Assembly (NCBI RefSeq): GCF_007096385.1
Contig: NZ_VJWL01000001.1
Location: forward strand, 1-64,000
Length of the DNA stretch: 64,000 nt
DNA from: Aliidiomarina halalkaliphila
GTDB taxonomy: Bacteria > Pseudomonadota > Gammaproteobacteria > Enterobacterales > Alteromonadaceae
Direction: 5' to 3'
Position 1 is the stretch's first letter. Every line of letters begins with the position of its first letter. Under the pieces are notes generated by a model, which was not told where the DNA came from, ran no database searches, and saw only the letters and a program-made list of their open reading frames with translations. A program made the translations under genes and the position numbers. Positions 44,791-55,988 of this stretch are shown here, in pieces.

Positions 44791-45372
44791 GTGGCAGGTC
44801 CACTACAGAATCGAATTGTTGGCACGGTCATTATTGGCGCGCTTGCCATCATTATTTTACCCGATCTCTTGTCGGGTAAAAATTATCAGCCCGACGACGA
44901 CTTTCATGTTACGCCATTGCGCCCTGAAGTTGCCTTGGATATTCGCGATGCGCAATTTCCACAAGATTTCGATGAACGTGTTGAACGCACGCAGCCGACC
45001 TATGAAGGTGATGTGATTGATGCACCAGAATTACGCGAAGCGCGCATCGGTAACGCAGTGGAAGAATCCCCAACAATCCGTTCAAATGCATCCGATGAGG
45101 TAGCGACTGCTGATCCCGTTACCGGAGATGCGTTTACAATTCAACTTGGCGCATTTCGTAATGCGGATCGGGTGCAAGAGCTTGTACGCAGTTTGCGATC
45201 GGAAGGCTTTCAGGCCTATACCCGCACCCAACCATCTAGTTCAGGCGAAGCACTCACCTTGCTCATGGTGGGGCCAGACCTTAGCGAACAAAAATTGCGT
45301 GAGCAATTACCAAAATTGAAAGAAAAAACCGGACTCGATGGACGTATCGTCAGTTATAAACCAGTTCCTTAG
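44791..45372 (+). CDS. dedD: DedD-like SPOR-domain protein
   Basis: A 193-residue bitopic division-site protein. MAGPLQNRIVGTVIIGALAIIILPDLLSGK is the family N-terminus with a membrane helix at residues ~8-27, then a disordered acidic segment, and a C-terminal SPOR domain (about 112-190: FTIQLGAFRNADRVQELVRSLRSEGFQAY) that binds denuded septal peptidoglycan. The start is GTG 44791 with GGGGGAAG upstream. Lies between folC and cvpA as dedD does in E. coli. Confidence 0.9.
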   Translation: MAGPLQNRIVGTVIIGALAIIILPDLLSGKNYQPDDDFHVTPLRPEVALDIRDAQFPQDFDERVERTQPTYEGDVIDAPELREARIGNAVEESPTIRSNASDEVATADPVTGDAFTIQLGAFRNADRVQELVRSLRSEGFQAYTRTQPSSSGEALTLLMVGPDLSEQKLREQLPKLKEKTGLDGRIVSYKPVP

Positions 45373-45447
45373 TGAAAATGAATTGCGGACAACCTTGGGT
45401 TGCTTCTGTTAAAATGCGCCCACTTTTTTATCAAGGCGACGCCGAAG

Positions 45448-45936
45448 ATGGAATGGATTGATTATGCGATTTTAGCCGTAATTGGCTTATCGATTGCGAT
45501 TAGCTTAGTGCGTGGCTTCGTTCGTGAAGCGATGTCATTGGGCGTTTGGATCGCCGCCTTTGTTGTGGCGAGTCGGTTTCATCCTGAACTCGCGGTTTAT
45601 TTTAGTGGCATTGAAGATACCATGGTCCGCAATGGCGTTGCGGTCGCTATCTTGTTTGTTATTACCTTGATTGTCGGCGCCTTAATTACGCATCTCATGG
45701 CTACCTTAGTGCAAAAAACTGGGTTAACCGGTACCGATCGCTTTCTTGGTGCTATTTTTGGTGCACTGCGCGGTGTACTGATCGTCTGCGCGCTTCTTTT
45801 CTTTATGGATTCATTTACGCAATCAGCAACCACACCCTGGTGGGCTCAGTCGGTTTTGATTCCGCATTTCGAAATTTATATTCAATGGTTTTTTGAGTAC
45901 CTGCAAAATTCGTCCAGCTTTTTAAAGCAGGATTAA
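45448..45936 (+). CDS. cvpA: CvpA family membrane protein
   Basis: A 162-residue membrane protein with about four helices and the family start MEWIDYAILAVIGLSIAISLVRGFVREAMSLG. CvpA is needed for colicin V production in E. coli and for envelope or bile resistance in several enteric species; the mechanism is unknown. ATG 45448 opens the conserved N-terminus; the frame extends upstream without support. Precedes purF by 18 bases. No PurR operator was recognised upstream. Confidence 0.93.
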   Translation: MEWIDYAILAVIGLSIAISLVRGFVREAMSLGVWIAAFVVASRFHPELAVYFSGIEDTMVRNGVAVAILFVITLIVGALITHLMATLVQKTGLTGTDRFLGAIFGALRGVLIVCALLFFMDSFTQSATTPWWAQSVLIPHFEIYIQWFFEYLQNSSSFLKQD

Positions 45937-45954
45937 CAAAGGTGAGGTTTTAGA

Positions 45955-47466
45955 ATGTGTGGTGTTGTCGGTATCGTAGGGAATCAACCTGTTAACCAAG
46001 CTCTCTACGACGGGCTGACGATGCTTCAGCATCGTGGGCAAGATGCTGCAGGCATTATGACAGTCGATGGGCAGACGTTACGTTTGCGAAAGTCTAATGG
46101 CCTTGTGCGAGATGTGTTTCACACACGTCATATGCGACACTTGAGCGGCAACGTCGGGATCGGCCACGTACGCTATCCTACCGCGGGGTCGAGCAGCTCC
46201 GCAGAAGCACAGCCGTTTTATGTGAATTCTCCATTTGGCATCGCCATGGCCCACAACGGTAACTTAACCAATGCGGAACAGTTACAAGCAAATTTGTTTG
46301 AAAAAGCTCGCCGTCATATTAATACCTCGTCTGATTCGGAAATTCTCTTAAATATATTTGCCTACGAACTTATGCAGGCGGAGCAGCTTGAACTGAGCGA
46401 AAATGATATTTTCGCAGCTGTGAGTAAGCTCCATGATCAAGTGCGTGGCGCTTATGCTGTGGTGGCGATGATTATTGGTCATGGTCTTGTAGCGTTCCGT
46501 GATCCCCATGGGATTCGCCCGTTAGCATTAGGTCAACGACAAACTCCTCAAGGTATGGAATATATGGTGGCGTCGGAAAGCGTGGCCATTGATGGTACCG
46601 GCTTTACTTATCTGCGCGATGTCGAGCCAGGTGAAGCGATTTATATTACTGAGACCGGACAGTTATTTAGTCGCCAGTGCGCTCGGGACCCGGTGCACAA
46701 CCCATGTATTTTTGAGTATGTGTACTTTGCCCGTCCGGACTCGTTCCTAGATAAGGCGTCTGTTTACGCGAGTCGTATTAACATGGGCCGCAAATTAGGC
46801 GAGAAGGTTCAGCGCGATTATCCGAATCTCGACGTGGATGTCATTATTCCTATTCCTGAAACTGCGTGTGATATCGCGTTAGAAATGTCGCGCGTGTTGG
46901 ATATCCCGTATCGCCAAGGGTTTGTGAAAAATCGTTACATTGGGCGCACATTTATCATGCCTGGACAAACCCAACGGCGGAAGTCGGTGCGGCGCAAACT
47001 CAACGCCATTAGCGCAGAGTTTCGTGGTAAATCTGTATTGTTGGTGGATGATTCCATTGTGCGTGGAACAACATCGGAACAAATTATTGAAATGGCACGT
47101 GAAGCCGGAGCGCGAAAAGTATACTTTGCTTCTGCAGCACCGGAAATTCGCTTCCCCAATGTGTATGGTATTGATATGCCTAGCGCAAATGAGCTGATTG
47201 GCTATGGCCGTGACTCTGATGAGATTTGTAAAATCATTGGTGCCGATGGTCTTATTTACCAAGAGCTTGATGATTTGATTGCAGCGGTCCAAGCTGAAAA
47301 TCCAGACATTACGACGTTTGAAACCTCCGTATTCAATGGTGAGTACGTGACGGGCGATATTAGTCAGGAATATTTAGATCGACTGCATGCGTCACGCAAT
47401 GACAATGCGCGCAGCAGCAGCGATAGCGAAGGAACCAACCCAGACGTCTATAACGAAGGTGATTAG
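45955..47466 (+). CDS. purF: Amidophosphoribosyltransferase
   Basis: PurF commits PRPP to purine synthesis. The 503-residue protein starts MCGVVGIVG, whose Cys1 (after Met removal) is the glutaminase nucleophile, and has [29 protein letters not shown], and the PRPP-binding [17 protein letters not shown]. Length matches E. coli PurF (505). AGGTGAGG precedes the ATG. Followed closely by the TraB/GumN-family gene. Confidence 0.97.
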   Translation: MCGVVGIVGNQPVNQALYDGLTMLQHRGQDAAGIMTVDGQTLRLRKSNGLVRDVFHTRHMRHLSGNVGIGHVRYPTAGSSSSAEAQPFYVNSPFGIAMAHNGNLTNAEQLQANLFEKARRHINTSSDSEILLNIFAYELMQAEQLELSENDIFAAVSKLHDQVRGAYAVVAMIIGHGLVAFRDPHGIRPLALGQRQTPQGMEYMVASESVAIDGTGFTYLRDVEPGEAIYITETGQLFSRQCARDPVHNPCIFEYVYFARPDSFLDKASVYASRINMGRKLGEKVQRDYPNLDVDVIIPIPETACDIALEMSRVLDIPYRQGFVKNRYIGRTFIMPGQTQRRKSVRRKLNAISAEFRGKSVLLVDDSIVRGTTSEQIIEMAREAGARKVYFASAAPEIRFPNVYGIDMPSANELIGYGRDSDEICKIIGADGLIYQELDDLIAAVQAENPDITTFETSVFNGEYVTGDISQEYLDRLHASRNDNARSSSDSEGTNPDVYNEGD

Positions 47467-47491
47467 TCGCCTGACCGGAGAGGAGGCCATC

Positions 47492-48370
47492 GTGGTGCAC
47501 GGAAAGGTTTGGCTGTTCGGATTATTCATCCTGTTGGGCGTGCTGATTGCAGGCCCGACTCAGGCCGAAATTAGCTATTTGGCACAGCGTGATAGCCATA
47601 CTGTGGTCATCGTTGGCACTATTCATATGGGCTCGGGCCCCGAAACCCGCTTACGCTCCGAAACTAAGGACCATATCTATTCCAGTGACAAGGTTTATTT
47701 AGAGCTTGCGAGCTCAGATCTTGCTGGTGCTTATTTCCGTATGATGCGGGAAGGTCGCCGCAATGGGCCACCGTTGAGCGAAACCCTTGAGCCTGAGTTA
47801 TGGGAAGCATTCTCTTCGTTTACTCAATCATACGGACTTCCAGGTGCGACGATCGATACATTGGAAATGTGGATGATTTCCATTTTGTTGACTCCGCAAA
47901 TTGCCACCAAGGCCGGATTTAATGCGCACTATGGAATAGAGGCAGGGCTATATACCGCGCTAGCGCGTGCCGATATTCAGGGCTATGGTCTAGAAAGTGT
48001 GGATGATCAGCTGAGTGCAATTCGCAAAACTTTGGCGAACACGAGTGATGCAGAAATAGCGCTCAGTTTAATGAGTGAAGGGGAAGATGCGATTGAGGAG
48101 TTGCGGGAACTGGAGCTCACATGGCGCGCTGGCAATCTCGATGGGTTGATGGACGCTATATATGCGTCTGCTACTTATACCGAATTGGAGTGGTTGCTCG
48201 ATCATCGCAACATTGCTTGGTTTGATTATTTGCAGGATACCTACGGCCATCGTGAAGCACCTTTGAAGTTATTTATTGCAGTGGGTGCAGGGCATTTGGG
48301 TGGCGAGACAGGCCTGTTGCAACTATTTGCCGATGCGGGTTACGAGGTCACACCTTTACACGCACATTAA
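47492..48370 (+). CDS. TraB/GumN family exported protein
   Basis: A ~292-residue protein with a signal peptide (WLFGLFILLGVLIAGPTQAE) and the TraB/GumN (Tiki-like) fold, whose eukaryotic Tiki members are metalloproteases. The paired GxxH motifs are in VIVGTIHMGSGPE near the N-terminus and AVGAGHLGGETGLL near the C-terminus, with the Glu of VYLELAS between them. AGGAGG at 47481-47486 places the start at GTG 47492 or 47495, just after purF; an upstream open frame inside purF is not used. Probably cotranscribed with purF. Protease activity is inferred, not shown. Confidence 0.85.
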   Translation: MVHGKVWLFGLFILLGVLIAGPTQAEISYLAQRDSHTVVIVGTIHMGSGPETRLRSETKDHIYSSDKVYLELASSDLAGAYFRMMREGRRNGPPLSETLEPELWEAFSSFTQSYGLPGATIDTLEMWMISILLTPQIATKAGFNAHYGIEAGLYTALARADIQGYGLESVDDQLSAIRKTLANTSDAEIALSLMSEGEDAIEELRELELTWRAGNLDGLMDAIYASATYTELEWLLDHRNIAWFDYLQDTYGHREAPLKLFIAVGAGHLGGETGLLQLFADAGYEVTPLHAH

Positions 48371-48403
48371 TTGAATGCTCGTTATGACAGCCGCAATAAA
48401 CGG

Positions 48404-48435
48404 AAAAGCCCCAGTGCATTGCACTGGGGCTTTTT
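48404..48435. terminator. Bidirectional terminator between traB-like gene and astB
   Basis: AAAAGCCCCAGTGC (48404-48417), a three-base loop and GCACTGGGGCTTTT (48421-48434) with a T-run. Serves both convergent genes. Confidence 0.93.
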
Positions 48436-48454
48436 GTCATGGGTGATAGTGTCT

Positions 48455-49792
48455 TTAGTCTCGTTGGAACGGATACACAGAGCCCAGATGCATGATCTGG
48501 GTTAGCTCATCCAATGCAGTTCGAGATTCTTCAAGCAGTTGCGGGTCCGCAAGATCATCCGTGGAAAGCTCGTCGCGGTAGTGCTTGTCTACCCATTTGT
48601 TCAAGCGTTCGAACAAACCGTCGGTGAGAATACAATGAGGGTTAACGGCGTCTAGCTCTTGATCGTTCAAGGCTACGCGCAAGCGCAGACACGCCGGGCC
48701 ACCGCCATTTCGCATGCTTTGCTTTACATCAAAAAACCGGACTTCTTTGATGGGCGTATTTTGCTGTACCAAGTGCTCTAAATAGGCCGCGACTCGCGCG
48801 TTTTCCTGACACTCTGTTGGCGCAATAATGACCATATGGCCAGGCTTTAAGGTCACTAACTGTGTGTTAAATAGATAGGTGCTAACAGCATCCTCCACAG
48901 AAACTACGTCACTAGGCACTTCGATAAAATGCATGGAGCCACCCAGCTTTGTTTCGAGCTCCGCAAACGCCCGCTGTTGGTCAATAAAGGCTTCTTGATG
49001 GTAAAACATGACATTCTGGTTGCCTACCGCGATAACATCGTTATGGAACACGCCTTTATCGATGACTGCTGGATTCTGTTGCAGATACACCACGTTATCG
49101 TCACTTAAGCCGTGTAAACGGGCTACCGCAGTTGATGCTTCGTAGGTTTGTCTGGCCGGGTAACGGCTTGGCGCCGGTTTACTGTCATCAAACGCATGAC
49201 GTCCGTATACGAACAGTTCAACGCCAGCGAAGCCATACTCGTTGCAAAAGCGCGTGTGATTAGCGGCACCTTCATCGCCAAAATGCTCGTTGTCAGGTAA
49301 GTGGCGATGGTGCTCAAAGTATCTCGCATTGGCGAACATTGCCCGCAAAATACGGCCCGTTGTTTCAGGCTCTAAGGAGCGGTGAAACTTGTTGGTTAAG
49401 TTAGCAGGCGTAAAATGTACTTTACCATTGGCAGTATCTGCGCTGGGAGAGACTGTCGCCGCATTCGCAGTCCACATGCTAGAGGCGGAACAGCAGGCAC
49501 GAAATATTGCGGGAGCTTCTTTAGCCGCAGCGGCAAGCACGTCGGTATCACTGCCGTGAAAACCTAAACGACGCAGTGCATAAATATCAGGTCGTTCTTG
49601 TGGTGCTAATACGCCTTGTACGAGTCCCATTTCCTGCAAGGCCTTCATTTTTTGCAAACCTTGCTTAGCGGCAGACTTGGGACTTGAGGTGCTTTTTGCG
49701 TTACTTAGTGACGCAACATTACCGAACGAAAGTCCTGCATAGTTGTGTGTAGGCCCGACCAGGCCGTCAAAGTTGACTTCATAATGTTGCAT
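48455..49792 (-). CDS. astB: N-succinylarginine dihydrolase
   Basis: AstB releases ammonia and CO2 from N2-succinylarginine in the arginine succinyltransferase pathway. The 445-residue protein begins [25 protein letters not shown] and keeps [54 protein letters not shown] and [13 protein letters not shown], which include the amidinotransferase-fold catalytic Cys, His and Glu. No other ast gene lies nearby, so the rest of the pathway must be elsewhere. No ArgR box was recognised upstream. Confidence 0.96.
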   Translation of the reverse strand: MQHYEVNFDGLVGPTHNYAGLSFGNVASLSNAKSTSSPKSAAKQGLQKMKALQEMGLVQGVLAPQERPDIYALRRLGFHGSDTDVLAAAAKEAPAIFRACCSASSMWTANAATVSPSADTANGKVHFTPANLTNKFHRSLEPETTGRILRAMFANARYFEHHRHLPDNEHFGDEGAANHTRFCNEYGFAGVELFVYGRHAFDDSKPAPSRYPARQTYEASTAVARLHGLSDDNVVYLQQNPAVIDKGVFHNDVIAVGNQNVMFYHQEAFIDQQRAFAELETKLGGSMHFIEVPSDVVSVEDAVSTYLFNTQLVTLKPGHMVIIAPTECQENARVAAYLEHLVQQNTPIKEVRFFDVKQSMRNGGGPACLRLRVALNDQELDAVNPHCILTDGLFERLNKWVDKHYRDELSTDDLADPQLLEESRTALDELTQIMHLGSVYPFQRD

Positions 49793-50110
49793 CGTGACTA
49801 CGCACTCCCTTAAATTCCGTATTGGATTAAAAATACTTCGTGGCTGTCATTATACGCAAGCTGACCCTGCTGAAAAGCCCCAAATGATAAGGGCTTCGCG
49901 ACGATTTTGTCGGTTTTGATTAACTATTCACTTTCGGTTTGTTTTTAGTCTGTTACACTTTCTCGGGTTGTGTATCCTGCGTATTCCCTATATATGTGTA
50001 AATAAAGGGCCTGAACCAACAAGGGCTTGCACTATTGTGTTTGAGGGTTTATACAGGTGCCTAAATTAGCTCCTGTCCATTCGCATCCAAAAGAAGAGAT
50101 ATCAGATTTC
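49793..50110. promoter_or_regulatory. Divergent intergenic region astB-topA
   Basis: 318 bases without a gene separate the divergent astB and topA genes and must hold both promoters. The region is AT-rich in the middle; TACACT at 49954-49959 is a possible -10 box for topA. A short GCCC...GGGC inverted repeat near 49876-49893 is visible. No ARG-box or convincing operator was found. Confidence 0.4.
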
Positions 50111-52792
50111 ATGGCTAAAGCGCTGGTTATCGTCGAGTCCCCCGCGAAAGCGAAAACGATCAATAAATACCTTGGTTCCGATTTTATCGTGAAATCGAGT
50201 GTGGGACATATTCGGGATTTGCCGACTAAGAGTATGAGCAAAGCGCCGACGAAATCCCCCGCCGAAGTGCGGAAAATGAATCCTGAGCAAAAAGAAGCGT
50301 ATAAGAAGCAGCGCGACTATAAAAATTTAGTGGCGCGCATGGGGATAGATCCTGAACATGGCTGGGAACCTCATTACGAAATCTTGCCAGGAAAAGAAAA
50401 AGTTGTAAAAGAACTCCAGAGCCTAGCAAAGAAAGCCGATCGTATTTATCTCGCAACGGATTTGGACCGCGAAGGAGAGGCGATTGCATGGCATTTGCGC
50501 GAGCTTATCGGCGGCGAACCTGAGCAATATCAGCGGGTGGTGTTTAACGAGATCACCAAAAAGGCTATTCAGGAAGCTTTTGCGCAACCGTCGGAGTTAA
50601 ATATTGAGCGGGTTAATGCGCAACAAACACGACGCTTTTTGGATCGCGTTGTGGGCTTTATGCTCTCGCCTTTGTTGTGGAAAAAAATTGCGCGCGGGCT
50701 GTCTGCTGGACGCGTTCAAAGCGTTGCGGTACGTTTGGTGGTGGAGCGTGAGCGGGAAATTCGAGCGTTTATTCCTGAGGAATATTGGGATATCCACGCC
50801 GATCTGTTCGCCAGTCAACAACCGCAAGACGTAGCCCGCTTTGAAGTAACAAAAGCGCAAGGGAAGACCTTCCGTCCCAGCAACGAAGCCGATGCAATGG
50901 CTGCTGTTTCCGCTCTGAAAGGGGCTAGCTACCAAGTTGTCGAACGCGAAGACAAACCGACTCAAAGTAGACCCTCGGCACCATTTATTACATCCACCTT
51001 GCAGCAAGCAGCAAGTACGCGGCTTGGCTTTGGTGTGAAGAAAACGATGATGTTAGCTCAACGCCTCTATGAAGCCGGTTACATTACCTATATGCGTACC
51101 GACTCAACTCACTTAAGCGGGGATGCGTTACAGGCGTGTAGAGCCCTTATCGAAAAAGAGTACGGTAAGAATTATTTACCGGAGAAACCGAATTTTTACG
51201 GTTCCAAATCGAATGCCCAAGAAGCGCACGAAGCTATTCGCCCGTCGGATGCGAAGGTTCGCTCTAGCCAATTGAGTGGTATGGAGCGGGATGCCGAGCG
51301 TTTGTATGAATTAATTTGGCGCCAATTTGTAGCCTGTCAAATGACCCCGGCAAAATATGATGCCAGCACGATTACCGTGCATGCAGGAGATTACGAACTA
51401 AAAGCGCGAGGTCGGGTGTTGCGCTTTGATGGTTGGACCCGTGTACAACCACCCATGGGCCGCAAGGGTAGCGACGATACCGCACTACCCGATTTGCAGA
51501 AGGGCCAGGCGCTAGAACTACAGGGCTTGGATCCGAAGCAGCACTTTACCAAACCGCCGGCACGATTCTCCGAAGCCTCGTTGGTTAAAGAGCTTGAAAA
51601 ACGTGGCATTGGTCGTCCGTCTACCTATGCGTCGATTATTTCGACGATCCAAGATCGTGGCTACGTAAAAGTTGATCAGCGCCGTTTCTTTGCCGAGAAA
51701 ATGGGGGAGATTGTGACCGACCGATTAACGGAAAACTTCCGGGAATTGATGAGTTACAACTTCACCGCGGAAATGGAACAGCGACTAGACGACATTGCCA
51801 TTGGAAAGCAGGACTGGAAGGAAGCGCTCGATGGTTTCTATGCTGACTTCAAAGATCAGTTAGAACGGGCGGAAGATGAAGAAGAACGCGGCGGTATGCG
51901 CAGCAATCAAATGGTGCTCACCGATATTGATTGTCCGTCCTGTGGTCGGAAGATGGGAGTGCGCACCGCGTCGACGGGTGTTTTCCTAGGCTGTGAAGGG
52001 TACAGTTTGCCACCTAAAGAACGCTGTACTCAGACCCTTAATTTAGTACCTGGCGATGAAGCTGTGAAGCTCAGCGAAGAAGATGACGAAGCAGAAGCTC
52101 GTGCGCTGCGTGCGAAGAAACGTTGTCCGAAATGCGGTACTGCCATGGATAGTTACCTTATCGATAAAGATCGCAAGTTGCATGTATGCGGTAACAATCC
52201 AATTTGTGATGGTCACCTGATTGAACGAGGTGAATTTAAAATTAAGGGCTACGACGGCCCATTGATTGAGTGTGATCGCTGCGGTAGCGATATGCAGTTG
52301 AAAGCGGGGCGTTTTGGTAAATACTTCGGATGCACCAACGACGAATGTAAGAACACGCGGAAATTGCTGAAAAGTGGCGAAGCGGCACCACCTCGTGAAG
52401 ACCCGGTGCACTTGCCTGAACTACCGTGCGAGAAATCAGACGCGTATTTTGTGTTGCGTGATGGTGCCTCAGGCATCTTCTTGTCGGCGAACACATTCCC
52501 TAAATCTCGAGAAACACGCGCCGTTACCGTTAAAGAACTGCAGCGGTTTAAAGATCGGTTACCCGAGAAGTTTCATTACTTGGCGGAAGCACCGGGGGAA
52601 GACAATCAAGGGAACGACGCCGTGGTTCGATTCAGCCGGAAAACAAAAAATCAGTACGTAATGTCGGAAGAAAATGGCAAAGCTACTGGATGGGTCGCAC
52701 ACTATGTAAACGGCCAGTGGCACGCCGAAGAAGGCAAGGCTGCTAGCAAGTCAACAGGCCGTAAGCCAGCGAGGAAAAAGAAAGCCACTTAA
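50111..52792 (+). CDS. topA: DNA topoisomerase I
   Basis: The ~893-residue type IA topoisomerase relaxes negative supercoils. It has the TOPRIM domain ([38 protein letters not shown]), the active tyrosine in [36 protein letters not shown], and three C-terminal zinc fingers ([27 protein letters not shown]), then a Lys-rich tail. ATG 50111 opens the conserved N-terminus and follows GAAGAGA; the frame extends to 50057. There is no visible terminator between topA and the pilus operon 57 bases later. Confidence 0.97.
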   Translation: MAKALVIVESPAKAKTINKYLGSDFIVKSSVGHIRDLPTKSMSKAPTKSPAEVRKMNPEQKEAYKKQRDYKNLVARMGIDPEHGWEPHYEILPGKEKVVKELQSLAKKADRIYLATDLDREGEAIAWHLRELIGGEPEQYQRVVFNEITKKAIQEAFAQPSELNIERVNAQQTRRFLDRVVGFMLSPLLWKKIARGLSAGRVQSVAVRLVVEREREIRAFIPEEYWDIHADLFASQQPQDVARFEVTKAQGKTFRPSNEADAMAAVSALKGASYQVVEREDKPTQSRPSAPFITSTLQQAASTRLGFGVKKTMMLAQRLYEAGYITYMRTDSTHLSGDALQACRALIEKEYGKNYLPEKPNFYGSKSNAQEAHEAIRPSDAKVRSSQLSGMERDAERLYELIWRQFVACQMTPAKYDASTITVHAGDYELKARGRVLRFDGWTRVQPPMGRKGSDDTALPDLQKGQALELQGLDPKQHFTKPPARFSEASLVKELEKRGIGRPSTYASIISTIQDRGYVKVDQRRFFAEKMGEIVTDRLTENFRELMSYNFTAEMEQRLDDIAIGKQDWKEALDGFYADFKDQLERAEDEEERGGMRSNQMVLTDIDCPSCGRKMGVRTASTGVFLGCEGYSLPPKERCTQTLNLVPGDEAVKLSEEDDEAEARALRAKKRCPKCGTAMDSYLIDKDRKLHVCGNNPICDGHLIERGEFKIKGYDGPLIECDRCGSDMQLKAGRFGKYFGCTNDECKNTRKLLKSGEAAPPREDPVHLPELPCEKSDAYFVLRDGASGIFLSANTFPKSRETRAVTVKELQRFKDRLPEKFHYLAEAPGEDNQGNDAVVRFSRKTKNQYVMSEENGKATGWVAHYVNGQWHAEEGKAASKSTGRKPARKKKAT

Positions 52793-52849
52793 TACCTCGC
52801 TTACTGCTTACACGCGACAGGATGTCGAATGCAATAACAAGGAGGTTAT

Positions 52850-53311
52850 ATGCAATCCACGCCACGGATGGTATGGATGTGCTGGGCACTTATTGGGTTG
52901 GGGCTTTCTGCGCATGCGCAGGAGCCTTGCCCGCCATTACATTTCCATTCAGGGTTTAGTTCAGGCCTTTCTTTAGCGCCCAACACCCTGTTAGATCAGT
53001 CGTCTAAAATCACACTCTCTGAAACTCTGAATCAGGGCATGATGGCTCCTGCCGAACATGTTGTTTCCTATGCGTTACACCCTGCATTACTGCGCCCCCA
53101 GCTAGAACAACTTTTGAAACGCCACTGGCAGGTTCAGAATGTTATCTGGTATGCCGCTTATGGCCACTACTGGCCCACTCACTACGAAATAACAGCGCCT
53201 TCTTGGGATGACTTATTACAGCAACTCCTCACGCCATATGGGTTACGTGTAGTGCTGCATGATAACCATACAGCGGTGGTGGAGTACCTAGCACAGGGGC
53301 ATCGAAGATGA
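52850..53311 (+). CDS. TcpQ/PilL-like pilus assembly protein
   Basis: First gene of the pilus operon, with a strong AAGGAGG before the ATG. The 153-residue product has a signal peptide (to about residue 23, SAHAQ) and a C-terminal domain (about 92-148: LEQLLKRHWQVQNVIWYAAYGHYWPTHYEITAPSWDDLLQQLL...NHTAVVEYL) resembling the TcpQ/PilL C-terminal fold that helps the secretin assemble in type IVb systems. It overlaps the secretin gene by four bases. Assignment rests on domain pattern plus position. Confidence 0.72.
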   Translation: MQSTPRMVWMCWALIGLGLSAHAQEPCPPLHFHSGFSSGLSLAPNTLLDQSSKITLSETLNQGMMAPAEHVVSYALHPALLRPQLEQLLKRHWQVQNVIWYAAYGHYWPTHYEITAPSWDDLLQQLLTPYGLRVVLHDNHTAVVEYLAQGHRR

Positions 53312-54831
53312 AGCTACGGATGTCTTTTCTTCACGGTTATACGAGTGCAGCGCTTGGCGTGTTGTTTCTTGTGGGTTGTACTCAAACAGACAATTTTGAA
53401 ACACGGAGCAGTGAGGCGCAAGCACGCATTGAACTGGCCCGTGCGCAAACTGAACGGCCCCCACAACCACCACAACGCATCGTGCGAGAGCAGGGCTATT
53501 TTGTGCCTCCACTGGACTTGCCAATAGGGCAAGGTCCTGGATGGTTTAATATTCCAGTGCAATTTACGTTCTCTGAATATCCATTACGCTTGGCACTTCA
53601 AGATATGACAGCACCGTTAGGGGTTAGCGTGCGCCTCCTTGATAACATTGATGGGCAATTGCCGATTAGTCTTCATCACGCAGGTACTGTAGGTGATGCG
53701 ATCGAACAAATCGCTTTAATGACGGGATTAAGCTTTCAAGCTGACGAACGTCTGATTACCTGGCGTCAGTATGAAATGGCTGAATTTGATGTCGCGTTTT
53801 TAGCGGGAGCGACGAATTTCTTTTTGGGCGCCGAAGGTTCCCGTGGCAGTCAATCGCCAATAGCAGGGCAAGGTCAAAATCTGGCGGTGACCACAGGATT
53901 AAATGACGACTCTTCGCAGTATCTGAACTTTGCTAGTGACTCACTTTCTGTGTGGAGCGATCTTGAGCACGCATTGAGTCTATTGATCTCGGATCAAGGG
54001 CAGGTGGTTATCAACCAGAGCTCGACATCTATCTTGGTGCGAGACTTGCCCCAGCATGTGCAACAAGTACGCAACTATTTAATTCAGCAAAATGAGCGTC
54101 TTACGCGACAAGTGGCGATTGATGTTCAGGTTATCGACGTAACCTTTACGGATAGTAAGCAATCGTCGATTGATTGGGATTTGGTTTACCAAACCGCTCA
54201 GGGAACTGGCGCTATAAACTTTCTCGGTCAGGGCACTAGCACGCTTTCTGCAGGTTCCGGGCTCGGTTATGAACGCTTAAGTGGCCCTATGACAGGATCC
54301 CAAGTTTTACTTCGGGCTTTATCGCAGCAAGGGGTTGTGGAAGTGAGTAGCCATCCGCGCTTAGTGACGTTAAACAATCAAATCTCGAAAATTATTTTGG
54401 AAGACAACGTGACCTATCTGGCCTCGGCCGGAAGCAGTTCGACGGCTAATGTTGGCTCGAATGACTTACTCATTCCTGGCGTGGTACGCACAGGTTTTGA
54501 GTTATATGTGTTACCTAAAGTGGCGAATCAACAAGTGTTGCTACAGTTATCGACGTCATTGTCGGACCTAAAAGGCATCAGTGAAGTGCGCTCTGGTGAC
54601 ACAACGATACAAACGCCGCAGACAAGCCGTAAAAAATTCTTTATGAAAGCTATTGTTGCGAATGAAGAAGCATTGCTCATTTCAGGACTGCAAAATCGTC
54701 GTTCCACATGGCAAGACGAACGCTCTCTTGTTTCGCGTTTGTTTGGTGGTGGTCAACAACGAGTGGATCAACATACGGAAACTTTATTGATCCTTACACC
54801 GCGTATCTTAAGTTCAGGGACAATGCTATGA
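53308..54831 (+). CDS. pilN: PilN-type lipoprotein secretin
   Basis: Outer-membrane secretin through which the pilus passes. The 507-residue protein has a lipobox LFLVGC (Cys24), an STN-like N-domain (about 95-160: VSVRLLDNIDGQLPISLHHAGTVGDAIEQIALMTGL), an N1-type domain, and the C-terminal secretin domain with VEVSSHPRLVTLNNQ, GFELYVLPKV and LISGLQNRRS...LLILTPRIL. Being a lipoprotein is typical of PilN/BfpB/TcpC type IVb secretins, which are usually 500-560 residues. Ends in ATGA overlap with the next gene. Confidence 0.9.
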   Translation: MKLRMSFLHGYTSAALGVLFLVGCTQTDNFETRSSEAQARIELARAQTERPPQPPQRIVREQGYFVPPLDLPIGQGPGWFNIPVQFTFSEYPLRLALQDMTAPLGVSVRLLDNIDGQLPISLHHAGTVGDAIEQIALMTGLSFQADERLITWRQYEMAEFDVAFLAGATNFFLGAEGSRGSQSPIAGQGQNLAVTTGLNDDSSQYLNFASDSLSVWSDLEHALSLLISDQGQVVINQSSTSILVRDLPQHVQQVRNYLIQQNERLTRQVAIDVQVIDVTFTDSKQSSIDWDLVYQTAQGTGAINFLGQGTSTLSAGSGLGYERLSGPMTGSQVLLRALSQQGVVEVSSHPRLVTLNNQISKIILEDNVTYLASAGSSSTANVGSNDLLIPGVVRTGFELYVLPKVANQQVLLQLSTSLSDLKGISEVRSGDTTIQTPQTSRKKFFMKAIVANEEALLISGLQNRRSTWQDERSLVSRLFGGGQQRVDQHTETLLILTPRILSSGTML

Positions 54832-55988
54832 GTGAGCAGGTTCTGATTCGTCCGCTATCGCCAGTACTCCCTTCGTTACGACTATTGCGTGAGGCACGGC
54901 AAGTTGGAGCGAGTCATGGTCGGGTAACCCGGTTTCGCGGACGATTTTTTGCACAACTCGCACGCACCGCCGTGCCTGACTACTGTATGGAGCTCATGTC
55001 GTTCACCACGGAAGCCTCAGGTGTTGTTATTGGGCCCGCGTTAGAGCGAGAGCAGTGGATCGTGTTTGCTTGGCAGGATGGAGACATTCTGTGTTTGCGT
55101 GTGGCGGATGAAGTCGAAACTACTGCGACGCTTCACGTGCTATCGCTCCAACAGGGATTTAATCCTGATGCGGTAACGGCTTCTCGACCGCCGACCAAGC
55201 TAGACCTCACAGCGTTATTTCCTGCTGCCCAATGTCGCACATTCGATTCTGATTGGCCAAATAAAAGCGCGCCCTTGCCGTCACTCCGGCGAAAGCGCTT
55301 TGGCCCTGTGTTAACACTCACGATGCTTGCCCTCATTACGCCATGGTTGTGGAGTTACATGTCCCAAGAGCCCGAGGTGATGGTGCAAGACCAAACTAAT
55401 GAACAATCGATCGGGCACCAACTTGAGCAAGCGAATAGTTCGGTTGTTGACCTATTGCGCCATCATCAGGTGCTAGTCGAACAATTGACCAGCCTCGCAG
55501 GTTGGGATGTTGAGCAGGTCGCATGGACAGGCTCCGGGTTCTTGGTGCATTTACAGCAACGCTCGGGTGATTTACATGATTTACATCAGTTTACACAGTT
55601 GAGCGCAATGCAACTGCAGGCTACTGAACGCGGACGTGCGCTGTTCTGGCCGATTCATTTATTGCCCGTTGCTGAGCATGCCAATTTAAGCCTGATGGGT
55701 ACGGTGGCGCAAGGTGATTGGCTCGAGGATCTGATTCGTAACGGATTCTCTGACATCCAAATTCAACGCGATTTTACGCGCACGGCAGCGGGTGATGGTT
55801 GGCACGCACAACGCATGATACTGCGTTTTCAGGACTGGTCAGCAGTTGATTTACATCGGTTGAATCAGCTCCTATATGTTCATCCTGTTCGATTGGTGCA
55901 GTTCCATTATCGCCAACAGAACCCCGATAACGTGTATTTGGGGTACCAGGGGCATCTTACTTTCGACTATTTTGGAGTGTCATTATGA
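54828..55988 (+). CDS. PilO2-like inner-membrane pilus accessory protein
   Basis: The 386-residue product has an N-terminal cytoplasmic domain (1-200), one membrane helix (about 202-220: FGPVLTLTMLALITPWLWSYM) and a periplasmic part, the layout of PilO of R64-type pili (PilO2 family). Sequence conservation is weak, so the call rests on topology and operon position between the secretin and PilP-like gene. It starts at the ATG overlapping the secretin stop and overlaps the next gene by four bases. Confidence 0.7.
   Translation: MSEQVLIRPLSPVLPSLRLLREARQVGASHGRVTRFRGRFFAQLARTAVPDYCMELMSFTTEASGVVIGPALEREQWIVFAWQDGDILCLRVADEVETTATLHVLSLQQGFNPDAVTASRPPTKLDLTALFPAAQCRTFDSDWPNKSAPLPSLRRKRFGPVLTLTMLALITPWLWSYMSQEPEVMVQDQTNEQSIGHQLEQANSSVVDLLRHHQVLVEQLTSLAGWDVEQVAWTGSGFLVHLQQRSGDLHDLHQFTQLSAMQLQATERGRALFWPIHLLPVAEHANLSLMGTVAQGDWLEDLIRNGFSDIQIQRDFTRTAAGDGWHAQRMILRFQDWSAVDLHRLNQLLYVHPVRLVQFHYRQQNPDNVYLGYQGHLTFDYFGVSL

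Noticed and set aside
45373-45447. PurR operator before cvpA-purF
   Set aside because: No sequence close to ACGCAAACGTTTTCGT was found in the gap.
49793-49870. ArgR box upstream of astB
   Set aside because: No pair of TGAAT/ATTCA half-sites with the right spacing could be found.
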